DNA of 64,000 bases from Trinickia diaoshuihuensis (GTDB lineage: Bacteria; Pseudomonadota; Gammaproteobacteria; Burkholderiales; Burkholderiaceae). The stretch covers positions 45,976-109,975 of the forward strand of contig NZ_QUBS01000023.1 in assembly GCF_003390925.1 (NCBI RefSeq), written 5' to 3'. Positions 36,325 to 45,360 of the stretch are shown here, piece after piece (within the stretch, counting starts at the first letter, position 1; each line of letters begins with the position of its first letter). Position numbers and translations under genes: made by a program. A model generated the notes under the pieces. That model was not told the origin of the DNA, did not search any database, and saw only the letters and a program-made list of their open reading frames with translations.

Positions 36325-37764
36325 ATGAGTGACCCCGCACTGACGAATGGGGCGGACGACGTGGGCTCGCGCGCGGCCGGCGCGGACAGCGCCGCCCACT
36401 TTCGCCGCTCGATCGGCCTAGCCCCGGCGATCGCGATCAACATGATTCAGATTTGCGGGGTGGGGCCGTTCCTGACCATCCCGACCATCGTTGCCGTGAT
36501 GAACGGGCCGCTCGCCGTTATCGGTTGGATCCTCGGCGCGGTGCTGGCCATGGCCGATGGTCTCGTGTGGGCCGAACTCGGCGCCGCGATGCCAGGCGCG
36601 GGCGGCACCTACCTCTATTTGCGCGAAGCGTTCCAATACCGCACCGGCAAACTCATGCCGTTTCTGTTCGTGTGGACCGCGATGCTCTCGATTCCGCTCA
36701 TCATGAGCACCGGCATCATCGGCTTCGTTCAATACCTCGGGTTCTTCTTCCCGGGCTTGACCACGCTGCAGACGCATCTGATCGGGCTCGTCGCCGTCGC
36801 GTTGGTCGTGCTCGCGCTGTACCGGCGCATCGAGTCGATTCGCGCGCTTAGTACCGTTCTATGGATCGTGATGGTGCTCGCGGTCGGGCTCACGACAGCG
36901 GCGGCCTATTCCGACTATCACCTCGATCTAGCGATGTCGCTGCCCGCGCAATCGGGCGGCATCGGCAAGTTCTTCACCGGGCTCGGCGCCGGGCTCATCA
37001 TCGCGATCTACGACTACGCCGGCTACAACACGACGGCCTACATGGGCGACGAACTAAAGAACCCGGGCCGCGTCATGCCGCGCTCGATCATCGTTTCGAT
37101 CCTAGCGATGATGGTGTTCTATCTGGCGATGAACATCGGCGTGATCGGCACGGTGCCATGGCAGGAGGTGGCGAAGTCGACGTCCGTCGCATCGCTCGTG
37201 GTGTCGCGCAACTGGGGGCACACGGCTGCCTCGATCGTCACCGCGCTCATCTTGGTAGCCGCGTTCGCATCGGTGTTCGCGGGGCTGCTCGGCGGCTCGC
37301 GCGTGCCGTTCTATGCGGCGCGCGACGGCGTATTCCTATCGGCGTTCGGCAAGCTGCACCCGAAACATAATTTTCCGCACGTCGCGTTGTTGGCGATGGG
37401 ACTCGTCACCGCCGCGGGCACGTTCTTCGATCTGACGACCGTGATCAATATGCTCGTGGCCGTTTCGGTGCTGCTGCAATCGGTCGCGCAGATCGCGGCG
37501 CTGACGGTCTTGCGCAGGCGTCAACCGAGGCTCGCTCGGCCCTATCGTCAATGGCTCTATCCGGTACCGAGCTTGATTGCGCTGGTCGGGTGGCTCTACG
37601 TGTTGTATGCCACGGACCGGCAATCGCAACTGTTGTCGAGCGCATGGCTGGCGCTCGGACTCGCGGCGTTTGTTCTCTGGGCGCGTGTCCAGCGTCAATG
37701 GCCGTTCGGCCCGAGGGAGATTCGCGAGGTTTTCGTCGAACGCCAAGATGCGAGTCAACGTTAA
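36325..37764 (+). CDS. APC-superfamily permease
   Basis: The 479-residue protein has about 12 hydrophobic segments. Family features include SIGLAPAIAINMIQICGVGPFLTIPTIV at helix 1, GAAMPGAGGTYLYLREAF after helix 2, and IAIYDYAGYNTTAYMGDELKNPGRVMPRSI. These permeases move amino acids or amines by proton symport. Being sandwiched between a ROK repressor and a ROK kinase is unusual, since ROK proteins normally handle sugars. The substrate could be an amino sugar or a glycosyl-amine, but this is inference. Confidence 0.88.
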   Translation: MSDPALTNGADDVGSRAAGADSAAHFRRSIGLAPAIAINMIQICGVGPFLTIPTIVAVMNGPLAVIGWILGAVLAMADGLVWAELGAAMPGAGGTYLYLREAFQYRTGKLMPFLFVWTAMLSIPLIMSTGIIGFVQYLGFFFPGLTTLQTHLIGLVAVALVVLALYRRIESIRALSTVLWIVMVLAVGLTTAAAYSDYHLDLAMSLPAQSGGIGKFFTGLGAGLIIAIYDYAGYNTTAYMGDELKNPGRVMPRSIIVSILAMMVFYLAMNIGVIGTVPWQEVAKSTSVASLVVSRNWGHTAASIVTALILVAAFASVFAGLLGGSRVPFYAARDGVFLSAFGKLHPKHNFPHVALLAMGLVTAAGTFFDLTTVINMLVAVSVLLQSVAQIAALTVLRRRQPRLARPYRQWLYPVPSLIALVGWLYVLYATDRQSQLLSSAWLALGLAAFVLWARVQRQWPFGPREIREVFVERQDASQR

Positions 37765-37769
37765 GGCCG

Positions 37770-38759
37770 ATGCGGACGATGGATCGATTCGAACTTCGAC
37801 CGTCTCCCGACGCCGAGCGGGCCGGCGCCGGCTCGAATGGATGTTTGCTCGCGATCGATTTCGGCGGCACGAAGATCGCCATGGCAACTGCGAATCTGGC
37901 CGGCGACGTGCTCCTTGAGTCGCAGATCCCAACCCACGCGCACGAGGGAGCGGACGCCGTCATCTCGCGGATGTTCGACGCCGCTCGCGCACTGATCTCG
38001 AAGACGGTAGCCCAAACCGGCGCACCGCTCGTCTCGGTAGCGGCCGTTACGCCGGGGATCGTCGAGGCGCAGGGCATCAAGCTCGCGCCGAACAATCCGG
38101 GATGGGAGCGACTGCCGCTGGCCGATGTGCTGCGCCAGGGATTCGATGTGCGCTGCATCTGCGTGGAGACCGACGTGAAGGCCGCCGCGTTGGCGGAAGC
38201 GCGCAAGGGCGCGCTGGCCGGCGTCGATTGCGGGCTCTATCTGAATCTGGGAACGGGCCTAGCCGCCGCAGCCGTGCTCGATGGCAAGGTGCTTCGCGGC
38301 GCGCACGGCGCCGCGGGCGAGATCGCGTATCAATTGCGCGGCACAGCGGGGGAGGTGCCGTTCGCGCAAGGAGGCGCGCCCTTCGAGGATTTGGCATCGG
38401 GCCGCGCGATCGGCGATCGGGCGAGCGCGATGCTCGGCCGGCCCGTCACCACGGCCGAGGCGTTCGAGCTCGGTCTCGACGACGCGCGCATCGCCGCGCT
38501 CATCGACGAAACACTGGCCTACCTCGGCGTTCAGGTGGCGAATATGGCGCTGTTGCTCGACCCCTCGCGCATCGTGATCGGCGGGGGCATGTCGCATATC
38601 GCGCGTATCCACGGAGCTATTCGTTCGACGCTGGCCGAGGCGGTGCCGTATCCCCCCGAAGTGCGGCGCTCCAGCTTCGGTCCTGGCGCCGCCTTGCAAG
38701 GCGCGCTGATTCTCGCCGGCGAACGGTGGGGGCGCGGCGTGTATTCAAGCGGCGAATAG
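37770..38759 (+). CDS. ROK-family sugar kinase
   Basis: The 329-residue protein starts six bases after the permease stop with AAGG in front (another ATG is at 37779). The ATP-binding LLAIDFGGTKIAMA is near residue 30, then VTPGIVEAQGIKLAPNNPGWERLPL, ETDVKAAALAEA (catalytic Asp), NLGTGLAAAAVLDGKVLRGAHGAAGEI. As in the adjacent ROK repressor, the zinc-binding CxCGxxGC region is replaced (QLRGTAGEVPFAQGGAPFEDLASG). It probably phosphorylates the compound imported by the permease. The substrate cannot be read from sequence. Confidence 0.88.
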   Translation: MRTMDRFELRPSPDAERAGAGSNGCLLAIDFGGTKIAMATANLAGDVLLESQIPTHAHEGADAVISRMFDAARALISKTVAQTGAPLVSVAAVTPGIVEAQGIKLAPNNPGWERLPLADVLRQGFDVRCICVETDVKAAALAEARKGALAGVDCGLYLNLGTGLAAAAVLDGKVLRGAHGAAGEIAYQLRGTAGEVPFAQGGAPFEDLASGRAIGDRASAMLGRPVTTAEAFELGLDDARIAALIDETLAYLGVQVANMALLLDPSRIVIGGGMSHIARIHGAIRSTLAEAVPYPPEVRRSSFGPGAALQGALILAGERWGRGVYSSGE

Positions 38760-38858
38760 GGGCATCGCAACAATCGATTTTATTCATAGCGGTTGTAACG
38801 GTAAGGTGAACGCACGTTCGAATCAATCGAGCGTTGCCAACCACCAATTGCCGATGCT

Positions 38859-40367
38859 ATGAAAACGAACTCGGATCGAGTTGACCCAACGACGCCCTCG
38901 CGCGCGGGCCCTACCTCGCCACGCGGCGGAGAAGCGCCGGCGGCGGGCGGGCGCCTGCCGGCCACGCTGATGGGCCCGATCGTGCTCGGCACGCTGCTCA
39001 ACGCGCTGAACTCGTCGATGATCGCGCTCGCGCTCGTGAGCATCCAGCAAACGTTCGTCGCGCGGGGGGCCGCGCATGAACGCATCGATACGATGTGGCT
39101 CGTCTCGGGCCTCTACCTCGCGACGGCCGTGGGTCAGCCGACGATGGGACGGCTCGCCGATCACTTCGGGGCCAAGCGGATCTTCTGCATCGGTCTTGCG
39201 ATCGTGCTGGTCTCGTCGGCGCTCGCGCCGTTCGCGCCGTCGCTCGGGTGGCTGATCGCGTCGCGCATCGTACTGGGCATCGGTACCTCGGCCGCGTATC
39301 CGGCCGGCATGGCAATGATCCGTGCCTGGTCACAGCAGCACGCGAATGGTAGGACGCCGACGGGCGGCCTCGGCGCCATTTCGATCGCGGCGCAGGTGGC
39401 CGTTGCGTTCGGCCCGCCGCTCGGCGGCGCCCTCGTGCAGTTCGCCGGCTGGCGCGCCATCTTCTGGATCAACGTGCCGATCGTGCTGACGGCGCTCCTG
39501 TTCGCATGGCTCTGGATTCCGGCCGACGCAGCCGACGCGGTCGATGGCGGCGCAGCCCGCCGCACGTCGCGCGATACGCTAAAGCAACTCGACCTGCCGG
39601 GCGTCGCGTTGTTCGTGCTGACGCTTGCCAACTTGCTGCTGTTCATGCAATCGGTGTCCCGCGAACCCGACTGGTTGCTGCTGGCCGCGACGCTCGTGCT
39701 CGCCGCGCTGCTGATCCGTCGCGAGCGGCTGGCCGCCACGCCGCTGATCGACATTCGCATGCTTGCCGAGAATCATCCGCTGCTCGGGACTTATCTGCGC
39801 TGCATCGCGACCTATGCGGTCTTCTACGCGATCTTTTACGCGCTGCCGATTTGGCTGCAGGAGGCTAGGGGCCTCTCGGCGGCCGATGCGGGCCTCGTGA
39901 TGCTGCCGGTCGCCGGCATCGGCACGGTCACTACGATGCTTGCGACCCGCATTGCACACCGTCGCGGCGCGCGCCCGGTACTCGTCATCGGCTCCGTGAT
40001 GCTGTGCGTCGGCAGCCTCGTGATGAGCCTGATGACGAGCAGCTTGCCGATCGCGGCGATCGTGATGCTCTCGATCGTCTTCGGCGTGCCCAACGGTTTC
40101 AACAATCTCGGCAACCAGGCCACGCTTTATCAGAACGCGCCCCACGACCGGATCGGCACGGCCGCGGGGCTGTACCGCACCGCGCAGTACGTCGGGGGCA
40201 GCCTGTCGTTCGCGCTGGTCGGTCTCGCGCTCGGGCATCCGGCAAGCGACCGCGGGTTGCGCGAGCTTGCCTTCGTCCTGACGATCGTCAGCGCCGCGCT
40301 GTTGCTCAACGCCGTCTCGAGCCGGCACCTCGCTGCCGCCGTCGCTCCCGTTCCACAACGAAAGTGA
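38859..40367 (+). CDS. MFS transporter, DHA2 (14 TM, EmrB/QacA type)
   Basis: This 502-residue protein has 14 hydrophobic segments. Motifs: LNALNSSMIALALVSIQQTF, WLVSGLYLATAVGQPTMGRLADHFGAKR (motif A), GIGTSAAYPAGMAMIRAWS and GPPLGGALVQFAGWRAIFWINVP (motif C). The usual role is proton-driven drug or metabolite efflux. Here it heads a catabolic-type operon (isochorismatase-fold protein, MmgE/PrpD, cyclase), so it may export or import the pathway's substrate. Confidence 0.88.
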   Translation: MKTNSDRVDPTTPSRAGPTSPRGGEAPAAGGRLPATLMGPIVLGTLLNALNSSMIALALVSIQQTFVARGAAHERIDTMWLVSGLYLATAVGQPTMGRLADHFGAKRIFCIGLAIVLVSSALAPFAPSLGWLIASRIVLGIGTSAAYPAGMAMIRAWSQQHANGRTPTGGLGAISIAAQVAVAFGPPLGGALVQFAGWRAIFWINVPIVLTALLFAWLWIPADAADAVDGGAARRTSRDTLKQLDLPGVALFVLTLANLLLFMQSVSREPDWLLLAATLVLAALLIRRERLAATPLIDIRMLAENHPLLGTYLRCIATYAVFYAIFYALPIWLQEARGLSAADAGLVMLPVAGIGTVTTMLATRIAHRRGARPVLVIGSVMLCVGSLVMSLMTSSLPIAAIVMLSIVFGVPNGFNNLGNQATLYQNAPHDRIGTAAGLYRTAQYVGGSLSFALVGLALGHPASDRGLRELAFVLTIVSAALLLNAVSSRHLAAAVAPVPQRK

Positions 40368-40378
40368 GGGTGATATCC

Positions 40379-40984
40379 ATGTCCATTCCGACGCTCAATC
40401 GTACCGCCGCGCTGGTTGCCATCGATCTGCAGAACGGCATCGTCTCGCTGCCTGTCGTGCCTTTTACGGGCGCGCAGGTCGTCGCGAAGACGGTCGAGCT
40501 CGCGGCTGCGTTCCGCGCGCTCGGGCTGCCCGTGATCTATGTGCACACGAGCTACCAGCCTGACGGCGGCGTTGCGCTGAAGGTTAAGACGGACGTGCCG
40601 TCGCCGCCGCCGAATCTCGATCCCGAATGGAGCGCGTTCGCCCAAGCGCTCGGCGTGCAATCGTCCGACATCGTCGTAACGAAGCACCAGTGGGGCGCGT
40701 TCACCGGCACCGACTTGGACGTGCAACTGCGCCGCCGCGGGATCACCGACGTGGTGCTGACCGGCATCGCAACGAATATCGGCGTCGAATCGACGGCGCG
40801 CCAAGCGTATGAGAACGACTACAACGTCATCGTCGTGAGCGATGCGGTCAGCACGTTCTCGGCCGATGCGCAGACGTTCGCGCTGACCCAGATCTTCCCG
40901 AGGCTCGGGCAGGTCGCCGTGGCGGCCGACGTGGAGGAGGCACTGGAGCAAGGCGAGTCGCGCCGGGGTGGAGCGCACGCATGA
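40379..40984 (+). CDS. Isochorismatase-fold protein lacking the catalytic Cys
   Basis: The 201-residue protein starts at 40379 (MSIPTLNRTAALVAIDLQNGI), 11 bases after the transporter stop. The fold is clear: Asp in VAIDLQNG, Lys in VVTKHQWGAFTGTDLD. The nucleophile position reads GIATNIGVESTAR, with Gly where hydrolases such as nicotinamidase have Cys. A known subgroup of the family shares this NIGVE form. It therefore may not hydrolyse amides by the usual mechanism. It overlaps the next gene by four bases (ATGA). Confidence 0.87.
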   Translation: MSIPTLNRTAALVAIDLQNGIVSLPVVPFTGAQVVAKTVELAAAFRALGLPVIYVHTSYQPDGGVALKVKTDVPSPPPNLDPEWSAFAQALGVQSSDIVVTKHQWGAFTGTDLDVQLRRRGITDVVLTGIATNIGVESTARQAYENDYNVIVVSDAVSTFSADAQTFALTQIFPRLGQVAVAADVEEALEQGESRRGGAHA

Positions 40985-42468
40985 GCGCGCCCGCCTCGAT
41001 TGACGCACCGGCCACCGCGGGCAAGGGCGCGCCGCCGGACGGCATTGTCGGGGCGCTCGGCCGCTTCGCTGCGACTGCGCGCGCCGAGGGCCTCGCGCGC
41101 ACGCTGCGCGTCGAGGCGGCCGGCCGCGTGCTCGACTTGATCGGCAACAGCCTGATCGCGCATGCCGAACCCGTCGCGCAATCCGTGCTGCAGGTCGCTC
41201 GCCGCTGGGCAGGGACCGGCCGCGCGAGCGTGATCGGCGCCCCCGACCGTTTGCCGGCCACGAGTGCCGCGTTGGTCAACGGCACGCTCGCGCATGCGAT
41301 GGATTTCGACGATTCGCACATGCTGTCGGTGCTGCATCCGAGCGCGTCGGTGATTCCCGCGGCGCTGGCTGCCGCGCAGGCGAGCGGCGCATCGGGCACG
41401 GCCTTGCTCGATGCGATCACGGTCGGCACCGAAATTTGCATTCGGCTTGGCGTAGCCGCCTACAACGAGCGCATCGGCAATTCGGTGTTCTTCGACCGAG
41501 GCCAGCATGCGACCTCGATCTGCGGAACGGTAGGCGCGGCGGCGGCCGCGGCGATGTTGTTCGGGCTCGACGACGCCCGGATCGCCGCCGCGCTCGGGAT
41601 CGCCGCCAGCATGGGCGCCGGCCTGCTCGAAGCGAATCGTACCGGCGGCTCGGTGAAGCGTATCCACTGCGGCTGGGCCGCCCATGCGGGCGTGAGCGCG
41701 GCCGAACTGGCGAGCGCGGGTGTGACGGCGCCGCCCACCGCGCTCGAAGGCCGCTTCGGCTTCTTCCACGCGTGGTGCGGCGAGCTGGCCGACGCGGACG
41801 CAGTGCTGCGCAACCTCGGCGAGAACTGGGAGACGAGCCGGATCATCTTTAAGCCGTATCCGTGCAATCACTTCACGCATCCGGGCATCGACGCGGCGTT
41901 GCAGTTGAAGGCACAAGGCGTAACGGCCGACGACGTGGAGTCCGCGGAGCTGCGCGTGGCAAGCTCGACGCTGCGCACGATCGGAGAGCCGGCGGCGCTG
42001 AAAGCCAATCCGCCGAATGGCTATGCGGCCGCGTTCTCGGGGCCGTACACGGTCGCGGCGGCGCTGCTTGGCGGCGGCGGGCTGGGGCTTTGGTTCGACG
42101 ATTTCGACGATGCGCTCGTCCATGAACCGGCTCGTCGCGCGCTCGCCGCGAAGATACGTTGCGTCGCCGATCCATGGTGCGACGAGCGATTCCCGCGCTT
42201 GCTGCCCGCCATCCTGCGCGTGCGGTTACGCGACGGGCAAGTGCGCGAGGCGCGGATCGAGTCCAGCAAGGGTACCAATGCGCGGCCCCTGACCGAGCAA
42301 GAACTCGTCGTGAAGTTCGTGATGGGGGCGAGTTCGATCATCGGCATGCCGAACGCGCAAGCGCTGCGCGGCGCGATTGACGCTCTCGTCGACAACGCAC
42401 CGCTCGATGCGCTCGCGGCGCTGACATCGGGGGCGCATCCGAACTCGAAAGGAGGGTATTCATCTTGA
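40981..42468 (+). CDS. MmgE/PrpD family protein
   Basis: The 495-residue cytoplasmic protein belongs to the 2-methylcitrate dehydratase-like family, which acts on tricarboxylic acids or related compounds. Family stretches: LVNGTLAHAMDFDDSHMLSVLHPSASVIPAALAAA, FDRGQHATSICGTVGAAAAAA, RIHCGWAAHAGVSAAELA, IIFKPYPCNHFTHPGIDAALQL. It is the third gene of the operon, overlapping both neighbours by four bases. No other prp genes are nearby, so this is not the methylcitrate cycle. Confidence 0.87.
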   Translation: MSAPASIDAPATAGKGAPPDGIVGALGRFAATARAEGLARTLRVEAAGRVLDLIGNSLIAHAEPVAQSVLQVARRWAGTGRASVIGAPDRLPATSAALVNGTLAHAMDFDDSHMLSVLHPSASVIPAALAAAQASGASGTALLDAITVGTEICIRLGVAAYNERIGNSVFFDRGQHATSICGTVGAAAAAAMLFGLDDARIAAALGIAASMGAGLLEANRTGGSVKRIHCGWAAHAGVSAAELASAGVTAPPTALEGRFGFFHAWCGELADADAVLRNLGENWETSRIIFKPYPCNHFTHPGIDAALQLKAQGVTADDVESAELRVASSTLRTIGEPAALKANPPNGYAAAFSGPYTVAAALLGGGGLGLWFDDFDDALVHEPARRALAAKIRCVADPWCDERFPRLLPAILRVRLRDGQVREARIESSKGTNARPLTEQELVVKFVMGASSIIGMPNAQALRGAIDALVDNAPLDALAALTSGAHPNSKGGYSS

Positions 42469-43484
42469 ACGCGCGACGCTGGAGTAAGCGCCCGCCCGGC
42501 TCGAACTGGGGCGATTTCGGTCCCGACGACCAGAAGGGAAGGCTGAACTGGCTGACCCCGGACAAGGTGCGGCAAGGTGCCGCCGAGGTGCGGGAAGGTC
42601 TGTCGTTCTCGCTGAGTCTGCCGCTCGACGTGCCGCGCGGCGGCGGGCTGAACGCGCGGCGCCGTCCGCCGGCGGTCATGCCGGCGCTGCTGGGCGGCAA
42701 GCCGTATTTCGGCTACCGGGCCGACGAACAAGTTGCGAATGCAACCGACGTGGTCTGCGACGATTCGTTCTGCATGCATTCGCAGTTCTCGACGCAATGG
42801 GACGCTCTTGCGCATGTCGGCGGCGTATTCGATGCGAACGGCGACGGCGTGCCCGAAGTCGTGTTCTATAACGGCTTCCGCATGGGCGAGCATCTACGCG
42901 TGCCGCAGGAGGGCGACGCCATCGGCGGCGCGCGTGCGCTCGGCATCGAGGTCATGGCGCAGACCGGCGTGCAAGGGCGTGGCGTGCTGATCGATTTGCG
43001 TCACCACTTCGGCGACGCCCGCACGAAAGTCGGCTACTCACAACTCATGCGTGTCATGGAGGACGACGGGGTGAAGGTCGAGCGGGGCGACATCGTTTGC
43101 CTCCATACGGGCTTCGCCGATCTGCTGTTGAACGACGAGACCGGATCGCCGGCCACCGTCGCGAGCGCGTGCGTGCTCGACAGCGGCGATACCCGGCTGC
43201 TGCGGTGGATCGACGAGTCGGGGCTCGCGGCGCTGGTCGCCGACAACCACGCGATCGAGGAGCGGCCGCAAAATGCGCAGGCGCTCGCACAACCGGGCGC
43301 GCTGATGCCGCTGCACGAGCTGTGCCTGTTCAAGCTCGGCATTCATCTGGGCGAGCTGTGGCATCTGACGCCGCTCGCGAACTGGCTGCGTGCTCATCGG
43401 CGCAACAGGTTCTTCTTGACCGCGCCGCCGTTGCATATCCGGGGCTTGGTCGGTGCGCCGGTGAATCCTGTCGCAACGGTCTGA
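42465..43484 (+). CDS. Cyclase-family (kynurenine formamidase-like) metal hydrolase
   Basis: The 339-residue protein begins at a TTG that overlaps the MmgE/PrpD stop, with AGGAGG about nine bases upstream. The metal site is HSQFSTQWDALAHVGG (H-x-x-T-x-x-D-x-x-x-H-like), with HEL and HHF stretches later (DLRHHFGDA, LHELCLFKLGIHLGE). These hydrolases open amides or lactones, for example formylkynurenine or cyclic imides. It is longer than kynurenine formamidase. The pathway role is unknown. Confidence 0.86.
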   Translation: MNARRWSKRPPGSNWGDFGPDDQKGRLNWLTPDKVRQGAAEVREGLSFSLSLPLDVPRGGGLNARRRPPAVMPALLGGKPYFGYRADEQVANATDVVCDDSFCMHSQFSTQWDALAHVGGVFDANGDGVPEVVFYNGFRMGEHLRVPQEGDAIGGARALGIEVMAQTGVQGRGVLIDLRHHFGDARTKVGYSQLMRVMEDDGVKVERGDIVCLHTGFADLLLNDETGSPATVASACVLDSGDTRLLRWIDESGLAALVADNHAIEERPQNAQALAQPGALMPLHELCLFKLGIHLGELWHLTPLANWLRAHRRNRFFLTAPPLHIRGLVGAPVNPVATV

Positions 43485-43503
43485 ACGCGCGCACGGCGGC
43501 GGG

Positions 43504-44994
43504 TCAACCCACGACGAGCAGCGGCGGCAGCGTCGCGACGTCTGATTGATCGTCGAGCCGCCAGAGGTAATCGAGTGCGGCGCGCATCCGCGTCGCGCTC
43601 CAGTGCTGCCGGCAATTCTTCATGAACTTCGCTTCGAAGTCGTCGCGCTGCATCGGTTGCGCCGGCGAACCGGGTAGATCGTCCACCTCTTTCCTATAAA
43701 TCGCACCGTCCTCGCAGACGGCGGTGACGCGATTCGCCGCGTGCGCGGGATAGCGCGCCGTCAGCGCCGGATCCGCGCTGACGGTGATTTTGCCGATCAG
43801 CGCGTGCAATGCCGGGTCGCTCAGCGCGGCGCTCGAGTAGCTTGCGGTCGTGATGTCGCCGTCGAGCATGGCCCGCGCGACGATGTAGGGCAGGCTGTGG
43901 TCGGCGGTCTCGTGCGTCGAGGGCGCCCACTTCTCGGGATCCCGGCCGGCCGTTACGTAGCCGGTCTCGGTGGTATGGATCTCGATGCGACGGATGCGTC
44001 GCAGGTCGCCGACCTGCGCGGCAACCGCGAGCGCGGCGGGAATCGCCGTTTGCGTCAGCCCTTGTGCCGGATAGAACTTCACGAAGCACTTGTTGATCCT
44101 GAACGAGCCGCCGCGGCCGCCGAATCCGGCGGTGTCGATGTCGAACGGTCCCGATACCTGCGCGAAGAATCCGGCTGTTCCCTCGAAGATCGGCGCCGGG
44201 CCGGTGAGTCCGGCGCGGGCGAGTTCGGTCGAGAAGACCGCGTTGCGCGCGGCGTCCGCGTCGGCGAGCGCCTTCCAGTTGGACAACTGCTGCACCCGCG
44301 TCTGGTTTACCGCGAGATGGCTGTTGATCGACAGGTTGACGGCTTGCACGAGTTGCGTCGTAGGCAGGCGCATCAGTTTGCCGGCGGCGAGCGCGACGGC
44401 GGGTAGGCTGTAGCACGTATGGTCCCAGCCACGCGGGCTGATCGCGGCGGCGTCCATCAACCGGCACGCGATTTCGTACGCGATCGCGATCGATAGGATC
44501 AGGTCGCGGCCGCTCGCGTGCTGCGCTTCGGCGACGGCGAGACATGCGGACACGTTATCGCTCGGATGACCGGTCTCCTTGCCTGCATACGCATCGTTGA
44601 AATCGAAGTAGCGCAGGGCGGTGCCCGTCGCGAACGTGGCGAGGTCGGCCCGCGTGCGCACGTTCGTCCCGATCACGGTGGCGACGCCGCCGGGCGAGGC
44701 GAGCGCGGCATCGCGCGCGATGCGCACTGGCGGCTCCTCATACGCGGCGATCGCGCAGCCCAGTGCGTCGATCAGATGCGCCTTGATCGTCTCGACGGTT
44801 GCGGTGTCCAGATCGCGATACTGCAAAGCGGCCGCATAGTCGGCGAGCTGCCGGGCGAGTTCGGGCTGGCCGGCATCGCCTGTTTCCACCGGTGCGGCGG
44901 TGCCCGCCGCGAGCGCCACGGCGGCGCTGGCGCGACCGAGCGGCAACGCGACGGCGGCGCCCGTCAAAGCGGAAAGGAAGATGCGTCGATTCAT
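43504..44994 (-). CDS. MmgE/PrpD family protein with Tat-type signal
   Basis: This 496-residue protein is a second MmgE/PrpD paralogue, convergent with the operon that ends at 43484. It starts at 44994 (MNRRIFLSALTGAAVALPLGRASA) with AGGAGA upstream. The twin-arginine pair and Ala-rich core indicate export, which is unusual for this family. The body is complete: YFDFNDAYAGKETGHPSDNVSACLAVAEA, RGWDHTCYSLPAVALAAGK, FVKFYPAQGLTQTAIPAALAV. Two related inverted repeats lie upstream. Confidence 0.87.
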   Translation of the reverse strand: MNRRIFLSALTGAAVALPLGRASAAVALAAGTAAPVETGDAGQPELARQLADYAAALQYRDLDTATVETIKAHLIDALGCAIAAYEEPPVRIARDAALASPGGVATVIGTNVRTRADLATFATGTALRYFDFNDAYAGKETGHPSDNVSACLAVAEAQHASGRDLILSIAIAYEIACRLMDAAAISPRGWDHTCYSLPAVALAAGKLMRLPTTQLVQAVNLSINSHLAVNQTRVQQLSNWKALADADAARNAVFSTELARAGLTGPAPIFEGTAGFFAQVSGPFDIDTAGFGGRGGSFRINKCFVKFYPAQGLTQTAIPAALAVAAQVGDLRRIRRIEIHTTETGYVTAGRDPEKWAPSTHETADHSLPYIVARAMLDGDITTASYSSAALSDPALHALIGKITVSADPALTARYPAHAANRVTAVCEDGAIYRKEVDDLPGSPAQPMQRDDFEAKFMKNCRQHWSATRMRAALDYLWRLDDQSDVATLPPLLVVG

Positions 44995-45143
44995 GGGGTC
45001 GTCTCCTGGTTTGTGATTTTGATTCGCCATGCGCGCCCTGCGGTTCGGGCGGCGCGGCGCCGCTATCCGGGGCGGACGGCAAACGGGCAATGCCGTGTCG
45101 GTTCATCGACCGGGTGGGGAGACGAGATCATCGGCTTCGCTAA

Positions 45144-45166
45144 AAAATGAAAGTAGGTTTCATTTT
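45144..45166. promoter_or_regulatory. Operator-like site 1 upstream of exported MmgE/PrpD
   Basis: AAAATGAAA-N5-TTTCATTTT, a perfect 9-5-9 inverted repeat, about 150 bases upstream of the start. It shares sequence and spacing with the site at 45284. Confidence 0.6.
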
Positions 45167-45283
45167 CGTGATCAATGGGGGCATTCGTCAAGATTATGGT
45201 TAACGCCTACATTCGTGGAATGTCGATAAGAGACGGGTAGATGAGGTCTGAGGGTTCATGCTGATGTCATAGGTTTTCGTTGT

Positions 45284-45306
45284 AAAACGAAAACGAATTT
45301 CATTTT
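45284..45306. promoter_or_regulatory. Operator-like site 2 upstream of exported MmgE/PrpD
   Basis: AAAACGAAA-N5-TTTCATTTT, the same 9-5-9 layout with one mismatch, exactly 140 bases from site 1. No regulator gene adjoins either site; the regulator is probably elsewhere. Confidence 0.55.
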
Positions 45307-45360
45307 GGTTGCCGTTCGCCGCGATGAAGCCGCGGCGAACGGCGGAGCACTAGACTTGGC

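Noticed and set aside
40819..42123. 434-codon open frame opposite the MmgE/PrpD gene
   Set aside because: Antisense shadow; the plus-strand gene is well supported by family motifs and four-base overlaps.
40981..42468. Part of a methylcitrate (prp) operon
   Set aside because: No prpB, prpC, acnD/prpF or PrpR homologue nearby; MmgE/PrpD is a broad family.
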